This document shows positions 22,561-34,352 of a stretch of 64,000 nucleotides of DNA, piece by piece. Position numbers and translations under genes: made by a program. Position 1 is the stretch's first letter, and every line of letters starts with the position of its first letter. The notes below the pieces were generated by a model. The model ran no database searches. It was given only the letters and a program-made list of their open reading frames with translations, and had not been told where the DNA came from. The DNA is from Mallotus nudiflorus (taxonomy: Eukaryota > Streptophyta > Magnoliopsida > Malpighiales > Euphorbiaceae), in NCBI GenBank assembly GCA_947683625.1, contig CANTUR010000164.1, positions 534,501 through 598,500 on the forward strand, read 5' to 3'.

Positions 22561-23417
22561 GGACTCTTTTCCAGTCTACGAAGGATCTCTTTTGTAATCA
22601 ATTGTGGACTCAAATTAGTTCTCACTAGTCTGCCACCCTTTCGATTCTAAACATAGGAAGACCCAGATGAATCTATGATGGCTGAAAGACAAATGTTAGT
22701 ATGATGCATGTATGCATGATGCACATGCTATGCAACAAGTAGCAAATCAAGTTAGGTGTACATACATCCTTCCAACCTTATTCCTCCCATACACGTATTC
22801 AATGGCAAGTCTCTTTTCCTAGGATTTTTAGTCTTGGTCTTAATATCAACAGGGGATATCAAGGAATGATGCGCGTGCCGAATCTCTCTTAAAGCAGTAA
22901 AACATAGAAACAGTATTTCTAGGTATAAAAGTATAGCCCAATATTTATTGGTCCTGAAGGGCTTCTAAAGTATGGGCTTGGGCCTTTATAGATAAAAATA
23001 CCTTATGGAAACATTCACAAGAAATTTGGGAAGATCCTAGGGGAAATAACTAAGCCATTATATGTGGTTAGGGTCTGATAAAAAGGTCAAGGTTCCCTTA
23101 GTAAGATGCCCTCCTTTAAGACTTAAGTCACAGGCCAAGGTCAGAGTGGCTCAACATCCTTTGCAAACTCGAGAGAAGATCGCCCCCCTTAAGGACTTGG
23201 GTTACAAACTCTAGTCAGATGAGCCCAGTAATCTCTCTTGGACCGAGTTAAGGCTAAGAGTGATGGTTAGCTAATTTACAATCCCATGAAGCTAGTGGAA
23301 TCATGGAACCATAAACCAACACTATCGGTTAATAGGGACATGCAGAATGAATGCAAGAATAAAATAATAATTAATAAAATAATTCTAAAGAACACAAGTA
23401 AAATCAGTATCTCTTAT
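22561..23417 (-). other. E5 5' leader
   Basis: Non-coding DNA between the primer binding site and gag. No extra ORF like the ORF1 of Ogre elements is recognisable here. The sequence is less AT-rich than its surroundings and has no clear repeats. Confidence 0.55.
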
Positions 23418-23434
23418 CCCTAGTGGAGTCGTCA
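23418..23434 (-). other. E5 primer binding site
   Basis: Minus strand TGACGACTCCACTAGGG starts one base inside the 5' LTR. It is not the usual initiator-tRNA-Met type; Tat/Ogre elements commonly use another tRNA. The tRNA identity was not determined. Confidence 0.55.
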
Positions 23435-23435
23435 C

Positions 23436-25574
23436 TATAGACGATAGGGTTTAGTACGCATCCAAGATTTTTGCAACCGCAACACTGTTTGAGCTCAGGG
23501 CTCTAGTGAATACACTAACCACTATCATAAAGACATGGCATGGAGATGAGGAGTCGCCACCCAGGGTAATAACTGGGACAAATTGAAAAGGTGGTACTCG
23601 ATTCCCTAAAAGAAAACTAGTACCACAACCATGAGATTCTGGGTACGGAATACTAACTTCTTTCAGTCTCGTGTTCATTTAGAATTATTTTATAAATTAC
23701 TATATTATCCTCTATTTACATGCAATTTCTAGCAATTAACTCCAAGGCAAACCAGTCATGAAAATACAAGTAAATAATGCATTCATTTAAACATATAATC
23801 CCTAAGTTAGTCTAATATACATTGATTTTAATTAAATGAGCTAAATCTATGTGTTTTAATTTACAAGTGAGCTACAGACTAATTCCTTTTAATTTTAATT
23901 AAATGAACCTACGTCTATTTATTTTAATTCTAAAAATGGGCCTAAATCTACAATTTATAGAGGTATTTAAATTAATGGACCTAATTCTACATGTTTTAAT
24001 GCTAAGGTGATCTTAAATCTATAAATTATGAAAAAGACTTTAATTTAATGGGCTAAGTCTAATTAAATTAATTAGGTGGACCTATGTCTAATTTACTGAA
24101 TGGGCTTAAATTTAAATCTAATTACTTATAGGCCTAAAGTGCATTTTAATTAATTAAACTTAAAAAACCTAAATTTAAATGGGTGAATTAGAATCTAGTA
24201 TGGACTTAAAGCCCAAAACATATAAGAATAAACAAACAACCCTAAAACACATAAAAATAAATAAACAATCCCAAAAATAAATAAAGTAAATAAGTCCAAA
24301 AATAAATAAAACACATTAAAACAATTAAATTAAAGATCAAATAACTAATTAAATTAATTCCTTCTAAAACCCTAATTTTCAATAATATGCAACCTAAGTT
24401 AATCTACTTCCTCCATTGATTTTAATTAATTACCCAATTAAAACTCTAATTTTACTAACCAATTAATTAAAATAAACAAGCAATCACACATAATTTCACT
24501 ATTCCCACTATTGGAGCTATTACAATAATCTATTGAAAATAATAATAAAAATAATTAATACAACGCCAAAAATAAATAAATAAAATAAAATAATAAAATA
24601 AAATAATAATAATAATAAAAATCCTAGAAACTATATCTCTACAAGGTCTTATCCATTACATTCTATGGACCTCTTATGGATTTGATTCTTCAAGTATGAT
24701 CATCATGCGTTTTCCTCCATAATTACCATAAAGAAAGAATAAAATTACGATTAGTGAATAAATTATAACAATAATAAAACAAAATAAAAATCAATAAAAT
24801 AAAAAAAAGAATAAACAAATCAAATAAAATAAGAAGAAGATGATGCTTATGGATGATCTTAATAAAGTGCTCTTCAGATTTTGTAAAATCACTGCTCTTA
24901 ATAGGTTTGTGAATATTGTTCTTCAAAAACTTTCCAAAGATCTTTATTCAAGCAAAAAAATTTGTAGAGAATAAGATTTTTTCCTTTTTTCTTCTCTCCT
25001 CTGTTTTTCTTCTCATTTTTCCTTCTTCTTTTTTTCTCTCATTCTCTTCGTTTTTTTATTTTTTCCTCTCTATTTTTTTCTACCTCCACCTATTTTCAAA
25101 GCCAAAACCCTCCTTATATAGGGATACATCTTGACACCCTAGTTATAAATTGATTCCTAAAAGACTTCTATTTCCTTAAAACATTATCAAAATAATTTTT
25201 AGGAGAATTTCAAACCAATTAGGACTTCAATTTATCTGGAAAATTCAAGAATTAGCGGAAGAAGTCTAATTCTAACAAAAAAAAATTATGTAATTCTGAT
25301 CGAAATTACACAATTTCGATCAGAATTACACAATTCCGACCACTTTTTTTACTTTTAATTGCAAAAAGGTCCTTAAAAGAATTTAAATTTTTCAATTAGG
25401 TACTTAAAAAGCATTGCAATTTAGTCCATGAAAATATTAGATTCTTTCTTTGAAAAATACAATTGGACCCTTAAAGTTTCAAAGTTCAAATATTGAAGAC
25501 CTATTCATGACATTTTCATCATTGGAGTCTTTTGTCGCATCCATAACTCAATATCCCGAAATTGGATATCTACA
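23436..25574 (-). repeat. E5 5' LTR (copy D)
   Basis: 2139 bp, homologous to copy C. Its plus-strand start is TATAGACG (TG mutated to TA) and its end ATATCTACA. By eye over 90% identical to copy C in the first 500 bp, with small indels such as a 13-bp difference near 23730. Palindromic short repeats occur at 25286-25340, fewer than in copy C. Confidence 0.87.
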
Positions 25575-26420
25575 CTTGCCCATAGCTACTTCTCCCCCTT
25601 TGTTAAAGACAAAGAAAAAAAGAGAGATATAAGAGGAAATTAATCTAAAGGAGCCAAAAATTCCAGAGGGAATAAAAGATCAATAACCAAAACAATGAAA
25701 ACAAAGATACTCAAAATCTTTATAAAAATTTCTCCCCTTATTTCAAAGAGTTATATCACTAACACAAACACATCTTTGAAAATTATTCATTCCTTAGAGG
25801 AAATTAACTAAGTACACATGCAAAATTAATTATTCGTCCTCCTTTGTTAAAATGCAAAAATATATCAAATCTTAAAAAAATATCCATACCTTATCAAAGA
25901 TAAAAACAATTCCTAAGAAGAATTTATACATGAACAAATTAAACATGAATTTTGCATGTGTAAACACAATTAAAAATTATGCATGAATACATTAAATAAT
26001 AAAATTAAACAAATTCAAATATTTTTTCCTTTTTGTCAAAATGCAAAAAAAAAACATTAAAAAGGATACAGTTAAAATGATATTAAGATATCAATTACAG
26101 ACAAGACACAAAACTAATGGCTCATGGCTTATATCCAGAAAATAAACCAAGCTGAAACTGACATAAAATAATTATAAAACAAAGTAACAACTCATGGCTT
26201 ATATCCAGAAAATATTCAGAAAATAAACCAAATAGAAACTGACACAAAATAATCATAAAACAAACTAACATCTCAAAACTTAGATACAAAAAGTATATTG
26301 AAAATAAACCAAGCAGAAACTTATAAAAAACAAACAAAATAAAACATGCTAAGTTCATGTTTTCAATAAGCACAATATGATTTCATATGAAAACAGTCCA
26401 ACTATCAATTAAGCATAAAA
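25575..26420 (-). other. E2 3' untranslated region, proximal part
   Basis: Non-coding continuation of E2 after pol. It holds about 85-bp direct repeats at 26120-26330 (landmarks GGCTTATATCCAGAAAATA and AAATAAACCAA) and more polypurine-like tracts on the minus strand (25591-25605, 25731-25740, 25838-25850, 26023-26040). The ORF at 26122-26373 is produced by these repeats. Confidence 0.6.
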
Positions 26421-28000
26421 TCAAGACAAACTAGAACCATCAATCATGCCAAGTTTATGCTTAATGAAATTTAATCTTTCTTCATTGAGAGGTTTGATGA
26501 ATATATCTGCAAGTTGATTAGTTGTATTAATAAATTCAAGTGAGATATCACCATTTTGAACATGTTCACGCAAGAAATGATGTCTAATGTCAATATGCTT
26601 AGTTCTAGAATGCTAAATGAGATTCTTGCTAAGGTTAATAGCACTTGTATTGTCATATTTGATAGGAATATGATTAATATCAATGCCATAGTCCATAAGT
26701 TATTGTTTTTGCCATAGAACTTTTGAACAACAACAACTAGCCGCCACATATTCTGCTTCGCGGTAGACAAGGCAACCAAAACTTGTTTCTTACTAAACCA
26801 AGAAATTAAACAATTACCTAAAATTTGACCGTAAGTGCTTTTTCTATCTAGTAAACTATCGGTCAAGTCTGCAGCTGAATAACTAATTAAGTTAAAGGAA
26901 GAGCTTTTCGGATACCAAAGTCTTAAATGCATTATACCACAAAGATATTTAAAAATTCTTTTGATAACATTCAAATGAGATTCCTTAGGACTAGATTGAA
27001 ATCTAGAACACAAGCAAGTAGCAAACATAATATCTGGTCTACTAGCAGTTAAGTAAAGAAGGGATCCGATCATACCTTTAAATCACTTTTCATCAATAGG
27101 TTTGCCATTATCATCCTTATTGAGTTTAGTTGTAGTGATCATTAGAGTTTTTCTTATTTTAGCTCCATCCATTCCAAACTTCTTAAGAATGTCCCTTGCA
27201 TATTTGGTTTGATTGATGAAAACCCCATCTTTGCATTACTTGATTTGAAGTCCAAGAAAGAATTTGAGTTCTCCCATCACACTCATCTCAAATTCTCCTT
27301 GCATTAATTTTGAAAATTCCTTACACAAGCAATGGTTAGTAGCACCAAAAATATTATCATCAACATAAATTTGCACAATTAATAAATAATGTTTGGATTT
27401 CTTTATAAAAAGAGTCGTGTCAACCTTTCCTTTAGAGAAACCTTCTCTAGTAAAAAGTTATTTAATCTTTCATACCAAGCTCTTAAAGCTTGTTTCAATC
27501 CATATAGTGCTTTTAAAAGTTTAAACACATGATTTGGAGAGTCAAAATTTTCAAAACCTAGAGGTTGTTTAACATATAACTCCTCTTCAATAAAACTATT
27601 TAAAAATGCACTTTTAACATCCGTTTGATAAAGTTTAAAATTCATGTATGATGCAAATGCAAGTAACATCCTAATAGCTTCTAACCTTACAATGGGGGCA
27701 AAAGTTTCATAATAATCAATGCATTCCTCTTGATTATAACCTTTAGCTACTAGTCTAGCTTTGTTCCTAGTTATGACACCTTGTTCATTTATCTTATTTC
27801 TAAACACCCATTTGGTGCCTATAACAAGATGATGTTTAGGTCTAGGAAGTAAGGTCCAAACCTTATTTCTCTTAAATTGACTTAACTCTTCTTGCATAGT
27901 AAGGACCCAAAATGCATCATACAAAGAATCATCAACATTTTTTGGTTCAATTTGAGAAATTAAAGCTAGATTAACAATAAACTTGAGTTTAGATCTAGTA
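26421..28000 (-). pseudogene. E2 copia reverse transcriptase and RNase H
   Basis: Ends at TGA 26421-26423 after FIKHKLGMIDGSSLS. RT is mainly in the open stretch 27403-27924: VWTLLPRPKHHLVIGTKWVF, RNKARLVAKGYNQEECIDY, FAPIVRLEAIRMLLAFA, YQTDVKSAFLNSFIEEELYV with the first catalytic Asp, and LKALYGLKQALRAWYERL. The second motif IYVDDNIFG is at about 27350-27376, after a frame break. RNase H is in 26471-27073: MIGSLLYLTASRPDIMFA, YSAADLTDSLLDRKSTYG. It then drifts out of frame (VALSTAKQN). The copia gene order, with RT after integrase, is evident. Confidence 0.88.
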
Positions 28001-29560
28001 GTTACCCCTTTTTAGTATCACCTATAATAAGGTCTTGAGGATGTGCTTTCTTGAATTGCCAATCCTTTGGAAGTTCATCCTTTAAGGTAGTTTGAGATGT
28101 CTCTTCATTTTCCTCCTTGCTTGGACCTTCAAGTTCCAAAGTTTTATTAGCATACTCTTATTGTGCTTCCACAATTTCACTTTCACCTACAAGATTATCA
28201 ACACTATAAACATTCTTTCTAGGATTAAGAGAGTTTAATTCATTAAATACAACATGTATTGACTCTTCAACTACTATAGTTCTTTTATTAAAGACTCTAT
28301 ATGCTTTACTAAAAATGGAATAGCCTAGAAAAATTCCTTCATCAACTTTGGAATCAAATTTCCCAAGATTATCCTTGGTGTTCAATATAAAGCACTTGCA
28401 TCCAAATACTCTTAGATATGAGATTTTAGGATTTCTATTATTCCATAGCTCATAAGATATTTTATTTAAAATTGGTCTTTTAAAAACTCAGTTTGAAATA
28501 TAACAAGATGTGCTAATGGCTTTCACCCAAAAGTATAGAGGTAAATTATACTTATGAAGCATTGTTCTAGCCATTTCTATAAGAGTTCTATTTTTCCTTT
28601 CAACTACCCCATTTTGTTGAGGAGCCCTAGGAGATAAAAATGTATGAGAAATACCATTTTCATTATAATAGTTTTTGAAAAATTCATTTTCAATTTCGGT
28701 TCCATTATCACTTCTAATAGATGAAATACAAAAACCTTTTTATTTTTTTAACTCTTTTAGCATAATTTTCAAAAGCTTTAAATGCATCATTCTTATGAGC
28801 AAGAAAACATACCTAAGTAAATATAGAGTAATCATCAACTAATACATATGCATACTGCATTCCACTGAGACTAGCAATTCTAGTTGGTCTAAATAAATCC
28901 ATATGTATAAGTTCAAGTGGTTTAGAAGTAGACACTACATTTTTAAGCTTAACTGAGGACTTGGATTATTTTCCCTTTTGGAAAGCATCATAAGGTTTAT
29001 CTTTAGTGAATTCAATCTTAGGTAAACCAATCACAAGTTCATGTTTACAAAGATCATTCAAAAGCTCAAAATTTGCATGTCCTAACCTTCTATGTCATGT
29101 CCATGTGTCATGGGAAATAGACACTAAGCATTTTATGTCTTTGTTATCAATTTTATTCAAATTAATAACATAAACATTGTTTACTCTTTCACCACTAAAA
29201 ATAACTTTATTTTCATCAAGACTACTAACAAAGTAATTTTAGGATAGAAAGTTACCTTATTTTCCATGCTATATAATTGACTTATACTAAGCAAATTATA
29301 TTTAAGGCCATCAATAAATAATACATGATGTATAGATAAGGATTAAGGATTACCTATTTCTTTAATGCTGATAATTTTTCCTTTTGTATTGTCTCTGAAA
29401 GCAACGTGTCCTCTATCCTTAGCATAAAGTTTGTTGAATTGGTATTTATCTCCCGTCATGTGCCTTGAACATCCACTATCGAGATACCATTTGCTTTTTA
29501 TTCTTGTGGATTTCAAGCACACCTACATAAAATAATTTAAGTTTCTTTTGAACCCAAACC
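28001..29560 (-). pseudogene. E2 copia protease end and integrase
   Basis: Protease active site KWYLDSGCSRHMTGDK at about 29455-29505. Then HVAFRDNTKGKIIS, HRRLGHANFELLNDLC (integrase zinc region), LIHMDLF and YVLVDDYS (first catalytic Asp), ISSIRSDNGTEIENEFF (second Asp), and QQNGVVERKNRTLIEMARTM (catalytic Glu). The C-terminal connection region is 28158-28385: FDSKVDEGIFLGYSIFSKAY. All catalytic residues can be read, but several in-frame stops and a frameshift near 28740 separate them. Apart from those breaks it is a normal copia protease-integrase. Confidence 0.85.
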
Positions 29561-31570
29561 TTTCTTGGTATAGGTTAGTTAGTTTCAAGATAATCCAAAG
29601 GAAGTAAATTCATGTGTAGTCTTCTATAGAAGCACACATTGTTAGTATATCCTTTGATAATGCAATAAGAACATACAATATTTTCAAATTTATTCCTCTT
29701 AGGATGAAATGCTTTCCTAGTGTGTGCAATATGCCTTTGGTGTTATGTGTATCTCCTATTATTTTATGTCATTGAGTGAGACATGCATTGGTAATGGTGA
29801 TGTGTATTTCGATAAGTTTGTGCAACATGTTTATATGCATTGTGTTATATAGCATGCCTATTATAATTGTGTCTAGTGTACATATAAGTATGCTTGGGTT
29901 GAGGTGCTCTCGTTTGAGCCTTACCTATTTGTATTAATAAAGCGTTAATCTTATAAGACTTTCCCTTGCTATTTAACATACGAGATCTTTTAGCTTTGAA
30001 AGCTTGAGTCTCATTTGATTTGGAGGTTGAAGAAGTGGAATCATGTGAGACTTTTAAAAAATTAATATATGATGAAGATGATGAAGACATTCCATTCTTA
30101 TATCTAATTCCATGGGTATCTCCATGAAATTTTTGAGACTCAAGAAGATTGTTTAAAGTTCATTTTCCTCTCTTAAATTTAGCAATGGAATTCTTTAATT
30201 TTAAGACCTCCTTAGAAAGCTTATGATTTTCATCATTTGCTTTTTTAAATTGATCTTCTAAAGAATTAGAAGATTTTTCATCGCTAACAAGTTTTTCATT
30301 TAATTCAATAAGTCTACCAAAATTAATTTTTAAATTATCTAATGCTCTATTTAAGCTACCTAATCATGCTTATAATGTTTCTTCTTAGATAATAAACTTT
30401 TGTATTTAACAAGTAATTTGCTCATAATAAAGCTCTTATGATCATCATCATCATAATTATCACAATCATCACAGGAAGAATAAGAAGTGGATGGTACCTA
30501 ATTTCCATTTTCAATGGCCATGAAGTAAAGATTGGTAACTTCTTGTTGTCCTTCTTCCTTTTTGGATTTAGAGGAATCATCCTAAGTAGCTTTAAATGTT
30601 TTATTCTTATCTTTTGCTCCCTTGCTCTTGAATTTGAGTTTGGGATGCTCACTTCTAATGTGTCTCGATTTCTTACATTCATAGCAAGTAACCTCTTTTG
30701 TTTTCTTCTTCTTATCTCCTTTGAACTTCTTATTAAAGTCCTTTATTCTTGAGAAATTTTTCTTTCTCAAGAAATTCTTGAAGTTCCTAGTGAGTATGGC
30801 AATGTCACCATCTTCATCACTAGAATCTTTGATGCTTTCCTCTTCATTATCTTCTTGAAGAGCTTTTAGAGAAATGCTCTTTTTATTTTCTTCTTTCACT
30901 TTTTGTTCTTCACCTCTTTGCTTGATGGTGAGCTCATATGTTAAGAGCTTACCAATGAGCATATCGATTGATAGAGTTGAGAGGTCTTGAGCTTCCTCAA
31001 TTGAAGTAACATAAGATTCCCAATCCTTTTTAGGTAGAATTCTTAGAATCTTGTTATTTACCTCTTCCTTAGAGAAATATTTTTCAAGTTTCTTGAGGGT
31101 TGTGAGGAGAGCATTGAGATGGTTTATCATTTTCGTAATTGATTCATGAGGCTTCATTTTGAAGAGTTTATATTCATACACATAAAGTTGAACCTTCTTG
31201 CTCTTTTACTTAAATGTTGCCTTTATAGTGGCTTTCTAAGGTCTCCCACATTTCTTTGGTCGAAATGCAATGTTGAAGCTTGCCTCCTTCTTCTCTTGTT
31301 ATTAAGGAGACTAGAGTGATCATAGCCTTTTTATTTTTATAATTTTCTTCTTTTTGATCAATGCTCCATTGGCTTCTTGCAAGAGTAATTACCACACCAT
31401 CAATGATAGTTGTAGGTGGTTCCTAACCTTTTAGGACAATGTCCTAAAGTTTAATGAAATCACAATCAACATATAATTATATTTTAAATTTCCAATGTGG
31501 ATAGTCATTACCATTAAAGAATTGTCTAAGAGAAGAGATGTTTTGTGATTCACTCCTTATGATCTTGTAT
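29561..31570 (-). pseudogene. E2 copia gag
   Basis: N-terminus reads FFNGNDYPHWKFKI at about 31490-31530, then 31210-31395 (ITLARSQWSI ... EMWETLESHYKGN) and 30582-31181 (VYEYKLFKMKPHESI ... ILRILPKKDWESYV ... LTYELTIKQRGEE), a UBN2-type copia gag. The zinc knuckle reads CYECKKSRHIRSEH: the last Cys is His and the Gly is Ser, so it is damaged. A second, weaker knuckle-like motif CSYCIIKGYTNNVC lies near 29650, before the protease. 29845-30415 is a Ser-rich and coiled-coil spacer region with stops. Gag would form the particle and bind RNA. Confidence 0.8.
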
Positions 31571-31597
31571 TCTAGTAATGAAGTACCTAGAATTCAA

Positions 31598-31609
31598 GCT
31601 CTGATACCA
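31598..31609 (-). other. E2 primer binding site
   Basis: Minus strand TGGTATCAGAGC, the standard complement of the initiator tRNA-Met 3' end, placed two bases inside the 5' LTR. Confidence 0.9.
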
Positions 31610-31611
31610 AT

Positions 31612-32918
31612 TGAAAAGAGTCCTAGAGGGGGGTGAATAGGAATATCAATAAAAATAATAAATTAACAGAATTCTTTGCAAGAATTGAATGGAAGTTGAA
31701 AGGAAGAATAAAGAACACAATGATTCAAGGAGTTCAAATTCAACAACAATCCTACATCTCCAGTCAACTTATCCCTAAGTTAGGATTTTATTAATCACCC
31801 ACAATCTTATTCATAAGATTGAGATTACATAAGAGTTTTATGGCTCATTCTTATAACCTTACAACTTGATTTTTCAAGGCTCACTTAAAAATCAAATCCC
31901 AAGTGTTTCAATGGACAACACATAAACCAATTCCTTTAGAAATAAATCTCACTTCTCTTCTAATCTATCTCAAGATTTAAGATGAAGAGAAATTCTATTT
32001 CTAACACACAACCAACTCTCACAAGAATTTATATAACCAAAAAATTGTTTAAGAGAATTTTTAGAGCTCAATTGAATGCTTAAGAGATAATGAATGATAA
32101 ACAAGTTTCTTAACCTTTCAATTGACTTCTAAGGAGTGTTTATATAGAAAAACACTAAAAAATATAGTTTTTGGATGTATCAAACATGTCTCCAATGTCT
32201 ATAATTGATTTTGAATCAATTCTTGGACTTTTGGCAGCTCAAGGGATGCTCATGATCATGAGGAAGCCATCCTGGCCCTTAAGCATCCATTTAATGACCA
32301 TTGCATTCAAAAATATCTATTGAATGCTATTAGAGGTGTGATCATGAGCTGATCATGAGCACTTATGGTTGTGAGGAGCACTTGTAAGGAGTTCTCCCCA
32401 TTTTTTCTAAAACTATGCTCCAAAGGCACTATTTAAAGACAGCTAAGTGGGACTGAAAATGATTGATTCAGCCTAAATGATCTTCATAAGTTGTAGATAA
32501 TTGTCTTATCTTTCCAAAAAAAATTGAATCACTTTAATTGGACATCAGTATCTCAGGATATTGTTGAAATACTAAGACTTGTGCAAACTAAATTGAAAGC
32601 TGCATATGCTGACTTCGACTGAAGATTTTCATACCAAACTGAGCTCAAATTTTGAAAAGTAAGATTAATTTGGAAATCTTAAGATGTCTACTTTAAAAGT
32701 AAAGAAGATCATTTTCTCATTAAAGAGCTCCAAAGATGTCAAAAGCCTTCTTGAATCTCAGAGGTTGAATTAGCCTGAAAAATCATTATTCATCCAAAAA
32801 TGTATATACTTAATATATGCTTGGTGTATAATTCCCTACACACTTAGTTGAAATTATTAGTGTCAAAATTGTTTATCAAAGTCCAAAATTAGGAGTTTCA
32901 TCATGCAAATGGTCAACA
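31612..32918 (-). repeat. E2 5' LTR
   Basis: 1307 bp. Minus strand TGTTGACCATTTGCAT ... GGACTCTTTTCA, with proper TG...CA ends. Partner of 3572-4904. It is preceded (genomic right side) by GAATC, one base different from GAAAC beside the other LTR. Confidence 0.9.
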
Positions 32919-33200
32919 GAATCCATAGCCCTCTTAGACACTGCTACCTTATTACCCCTTTTAAGCTAAGCTAGCTTGTAACGTTTTGGATGCTTCTTAG
33001 TATAAATATTTAATTTTTGGATAGCCTCAATAAACATTATATTTTTACAACTTCCACCATTAATTACAAAATGAAATACCTTATCTTGGATGGTACATGT
33101 GGATTGGAAAATATTACTTTGCAGCTAATCATCTTTTAAACTAGCTTTTGGTGTCAAACAGGAATGTCTAACCACTAAGGTAGTCCCTACATCCCTTTTT
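32919..33200 (-). pseudogene. E1 gypsy protease, N-terminal half
   Basis: Minus-strand reading STCTIQDKVFHFVINGGSC, then IEAIQKLNIYTKKHPKRYKL, LKRGNKVAVSKRA, cut at 32919. The position of the catalytic Asp-Ser-Gly reads Asn-Gly-Gly, a G-to-A change that would kill the protease. A TAG replaces a Trp codon in KLA-stop-LKR. The remainder of the domain resumes at 3566. Upstream, to 33200, is an acidic linker to gag. Confidence 0.82.
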
Positions 33201-33289
33201 AAGAGCACTTCATCAATTTCTTCTTCTTTATCATACATAGGATTGCCCTCAATTTCTACTTTATCTTCATCATAATCATCTGTCTCAAT

Positions 33290-34335
33290 AAACAAGGCTT
33301 TTTTTCAGCAGTATTTTTACACTCAGACTGCCTGTGAACAACTTCCTCACAGCTAAAGCACTTCATACCACTGCTACCAAATGGTCTGTTAAATTGACTA
33401 GGACCTTTATAATTCCTAGCACCTAGCATTACTGCCCACCGCCTTGTTCACACCACTACTACTACCAACACCACCACTTATATGAACAATATTAGTAGCA
33501 TGTTATGACTATTTTTACACCATTAACACCCTCTGATGAGCAGCACACACAGAGGTAGGATTAAATAAGTTCACAGCATCCTGAATTTGCACCTTCAAAC
33601 TATTGATATATCATGATACCAACTGGTCCTCCATCTTTTGGATTTTATTCCTGATAATCAATTGGTAGAATTCAATGGTATAATCATCCACTGGCCTCAA
33701 GCCCTATTTCAGGTTCTACAATTATTGATACATTAATCTCTGAAAATTATATGGCAGGAATGTGGTTCGCATATGTTTCTTCATCTTCTCTTACGTATCA
33801 ATTTTCTCTTTATCTAGTCTAGTGTGAGTCAATTTTAATTGCTGCCACTATGCAACAACCCTACCACGTAATATAGTTGCTACTATAAGGACACGTTTAT
33901 TTTTTGGCACCCTTTTAAATTCTAAAATTTCCTTAATAATAGCTAACCAGTCGAGAAATTCTTCTGGTTGAAGGCCGTTATGGAATTCTGGAATTTCAGT
34001 GTGTATTCTAGTCTTTTAATGTCTACTATCCTCTTCGACAGTAGCTCTACGATGTTTGGGCAATGCCTCTTGTTCGTACTCCTCCTCCTCATCATCATTA
34101 TCCTCATTAATAGGTGGCCTACAACGATTCTGGTTATTATTATTCTGCTACTCTACATTTATTCTTTTCTGATTTGCCAATAAGTTCTCCATCCTTTCCA
34201 TAACTTGTTCCATCATCTGCTCAAATCGCTCATCCGTCCCTTGATTGATTCATTAATCCTCCTCACACTCATAAACATTATCCAAACGTTATTGTCCCCT
34301 ATGTGTAATATTTTTTTTAAACCAAAGAATGAATG
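33290..34335 (-). pseudogene. E1 gypsy gag with CCHC zinc knuckle
   Basis: The gag capsid region reads IPEFHNGLQPEEFLDWLAII, LEFKRVPKNKRVLIVATILR, KMKKHMRTTFLPYNFQRLMY, VDDYTIEFYQLIIRNKI, YINSLKVQIQDAVNLFNPTS and AAHQRVLM. The zinc knuckle CFSCEEVVHRQSEC is at 33320-33360 (CX2CX4HX4C intact). Start codon and N-terminus are not clear, but the region just after the primer binding site reads MSVRRINESIKGRM. At least five stops occur, mostly explainable as TGG to TAG, CAG to TAG or CGA to TGA. Gag would package the element RNA. Confidence 0.83.
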
Positions 34336-34337
34336 TT

Positions 34338-34350
34338 GGCTCCGATACCA
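34338..34350 (-). other. E1 primer binding site
   Basis: Minus strand TGGTATCGGAGCC, close to the initiator tRNA-Met complement with one change (CAG to CGG), two bases from the LTR end. Confidence 0.8.
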
Positions 34351-34352
34351 AC

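Larger units (their letters stand above)
7740..25574 (-). mobile_element. E5: complete Tat/Ogre-type Ty3/gypsy element with antisense ORFs
   Basis: A 17.8-kb element: 5' LTR 23436-25574, 3' LTR 7740-9912 (by eye well over 90% identical over their first 500 bp), primer binding site at about 23418-23434, gag, protease, G-patch, RT, two RNase H domains and integrase on the minus strand down to 16141. About 6.2 kb of non-pol DNA follows before the 3' LTR, holding two antisense ORFs and a minisatellite. The second RNase H, the G-patch and the long 3' region identify the Tat lineage. Flanks TATGC (7735-7739) and CTTGC (25575-25579) match at only 3 of 5 positions, so the target duplication is weak. 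It sits inside the E2 3' untranslated region. Confidence 0.87.
3572..32918 (-). mobile_element. E2: Ty1/copia retrotransposon (SIRE-like), host of nested insertions
   Basis: A minus-strand copia element with LTRs at 3572-4904 (3') and 31612-32918 (5'), an initiator-tRNA-Met-type primer binding site at 31598-31609, gag-pol at 26421-31570 and a polypurine tract at 4905-4920. Flanking 5-mers GAAAC (3567-3571) and GAATC (32919-32923) form a target duplication with one mismatch. Its 3' untranslated region was later hit by solo LTR B and by E5, which separates the 3' LTR from the rest of the element by about 20 kb. Without those two insertions the element is roughly 9.4 kb. The order protease-integrase-RT-RNase H proves copia. 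The SIRE/Maximus assignment is tentative and rests on the gag type, the protease motif and the GGGGGAGA tract. Confidence 0.85.

Noticed and set aside
31598..31609. tRNA-like sequences near TGGTATCAGAGC
   Set aside because: These 12-13 bp matches are primer binding sites of the elements; no cloverleaf surrounds them.
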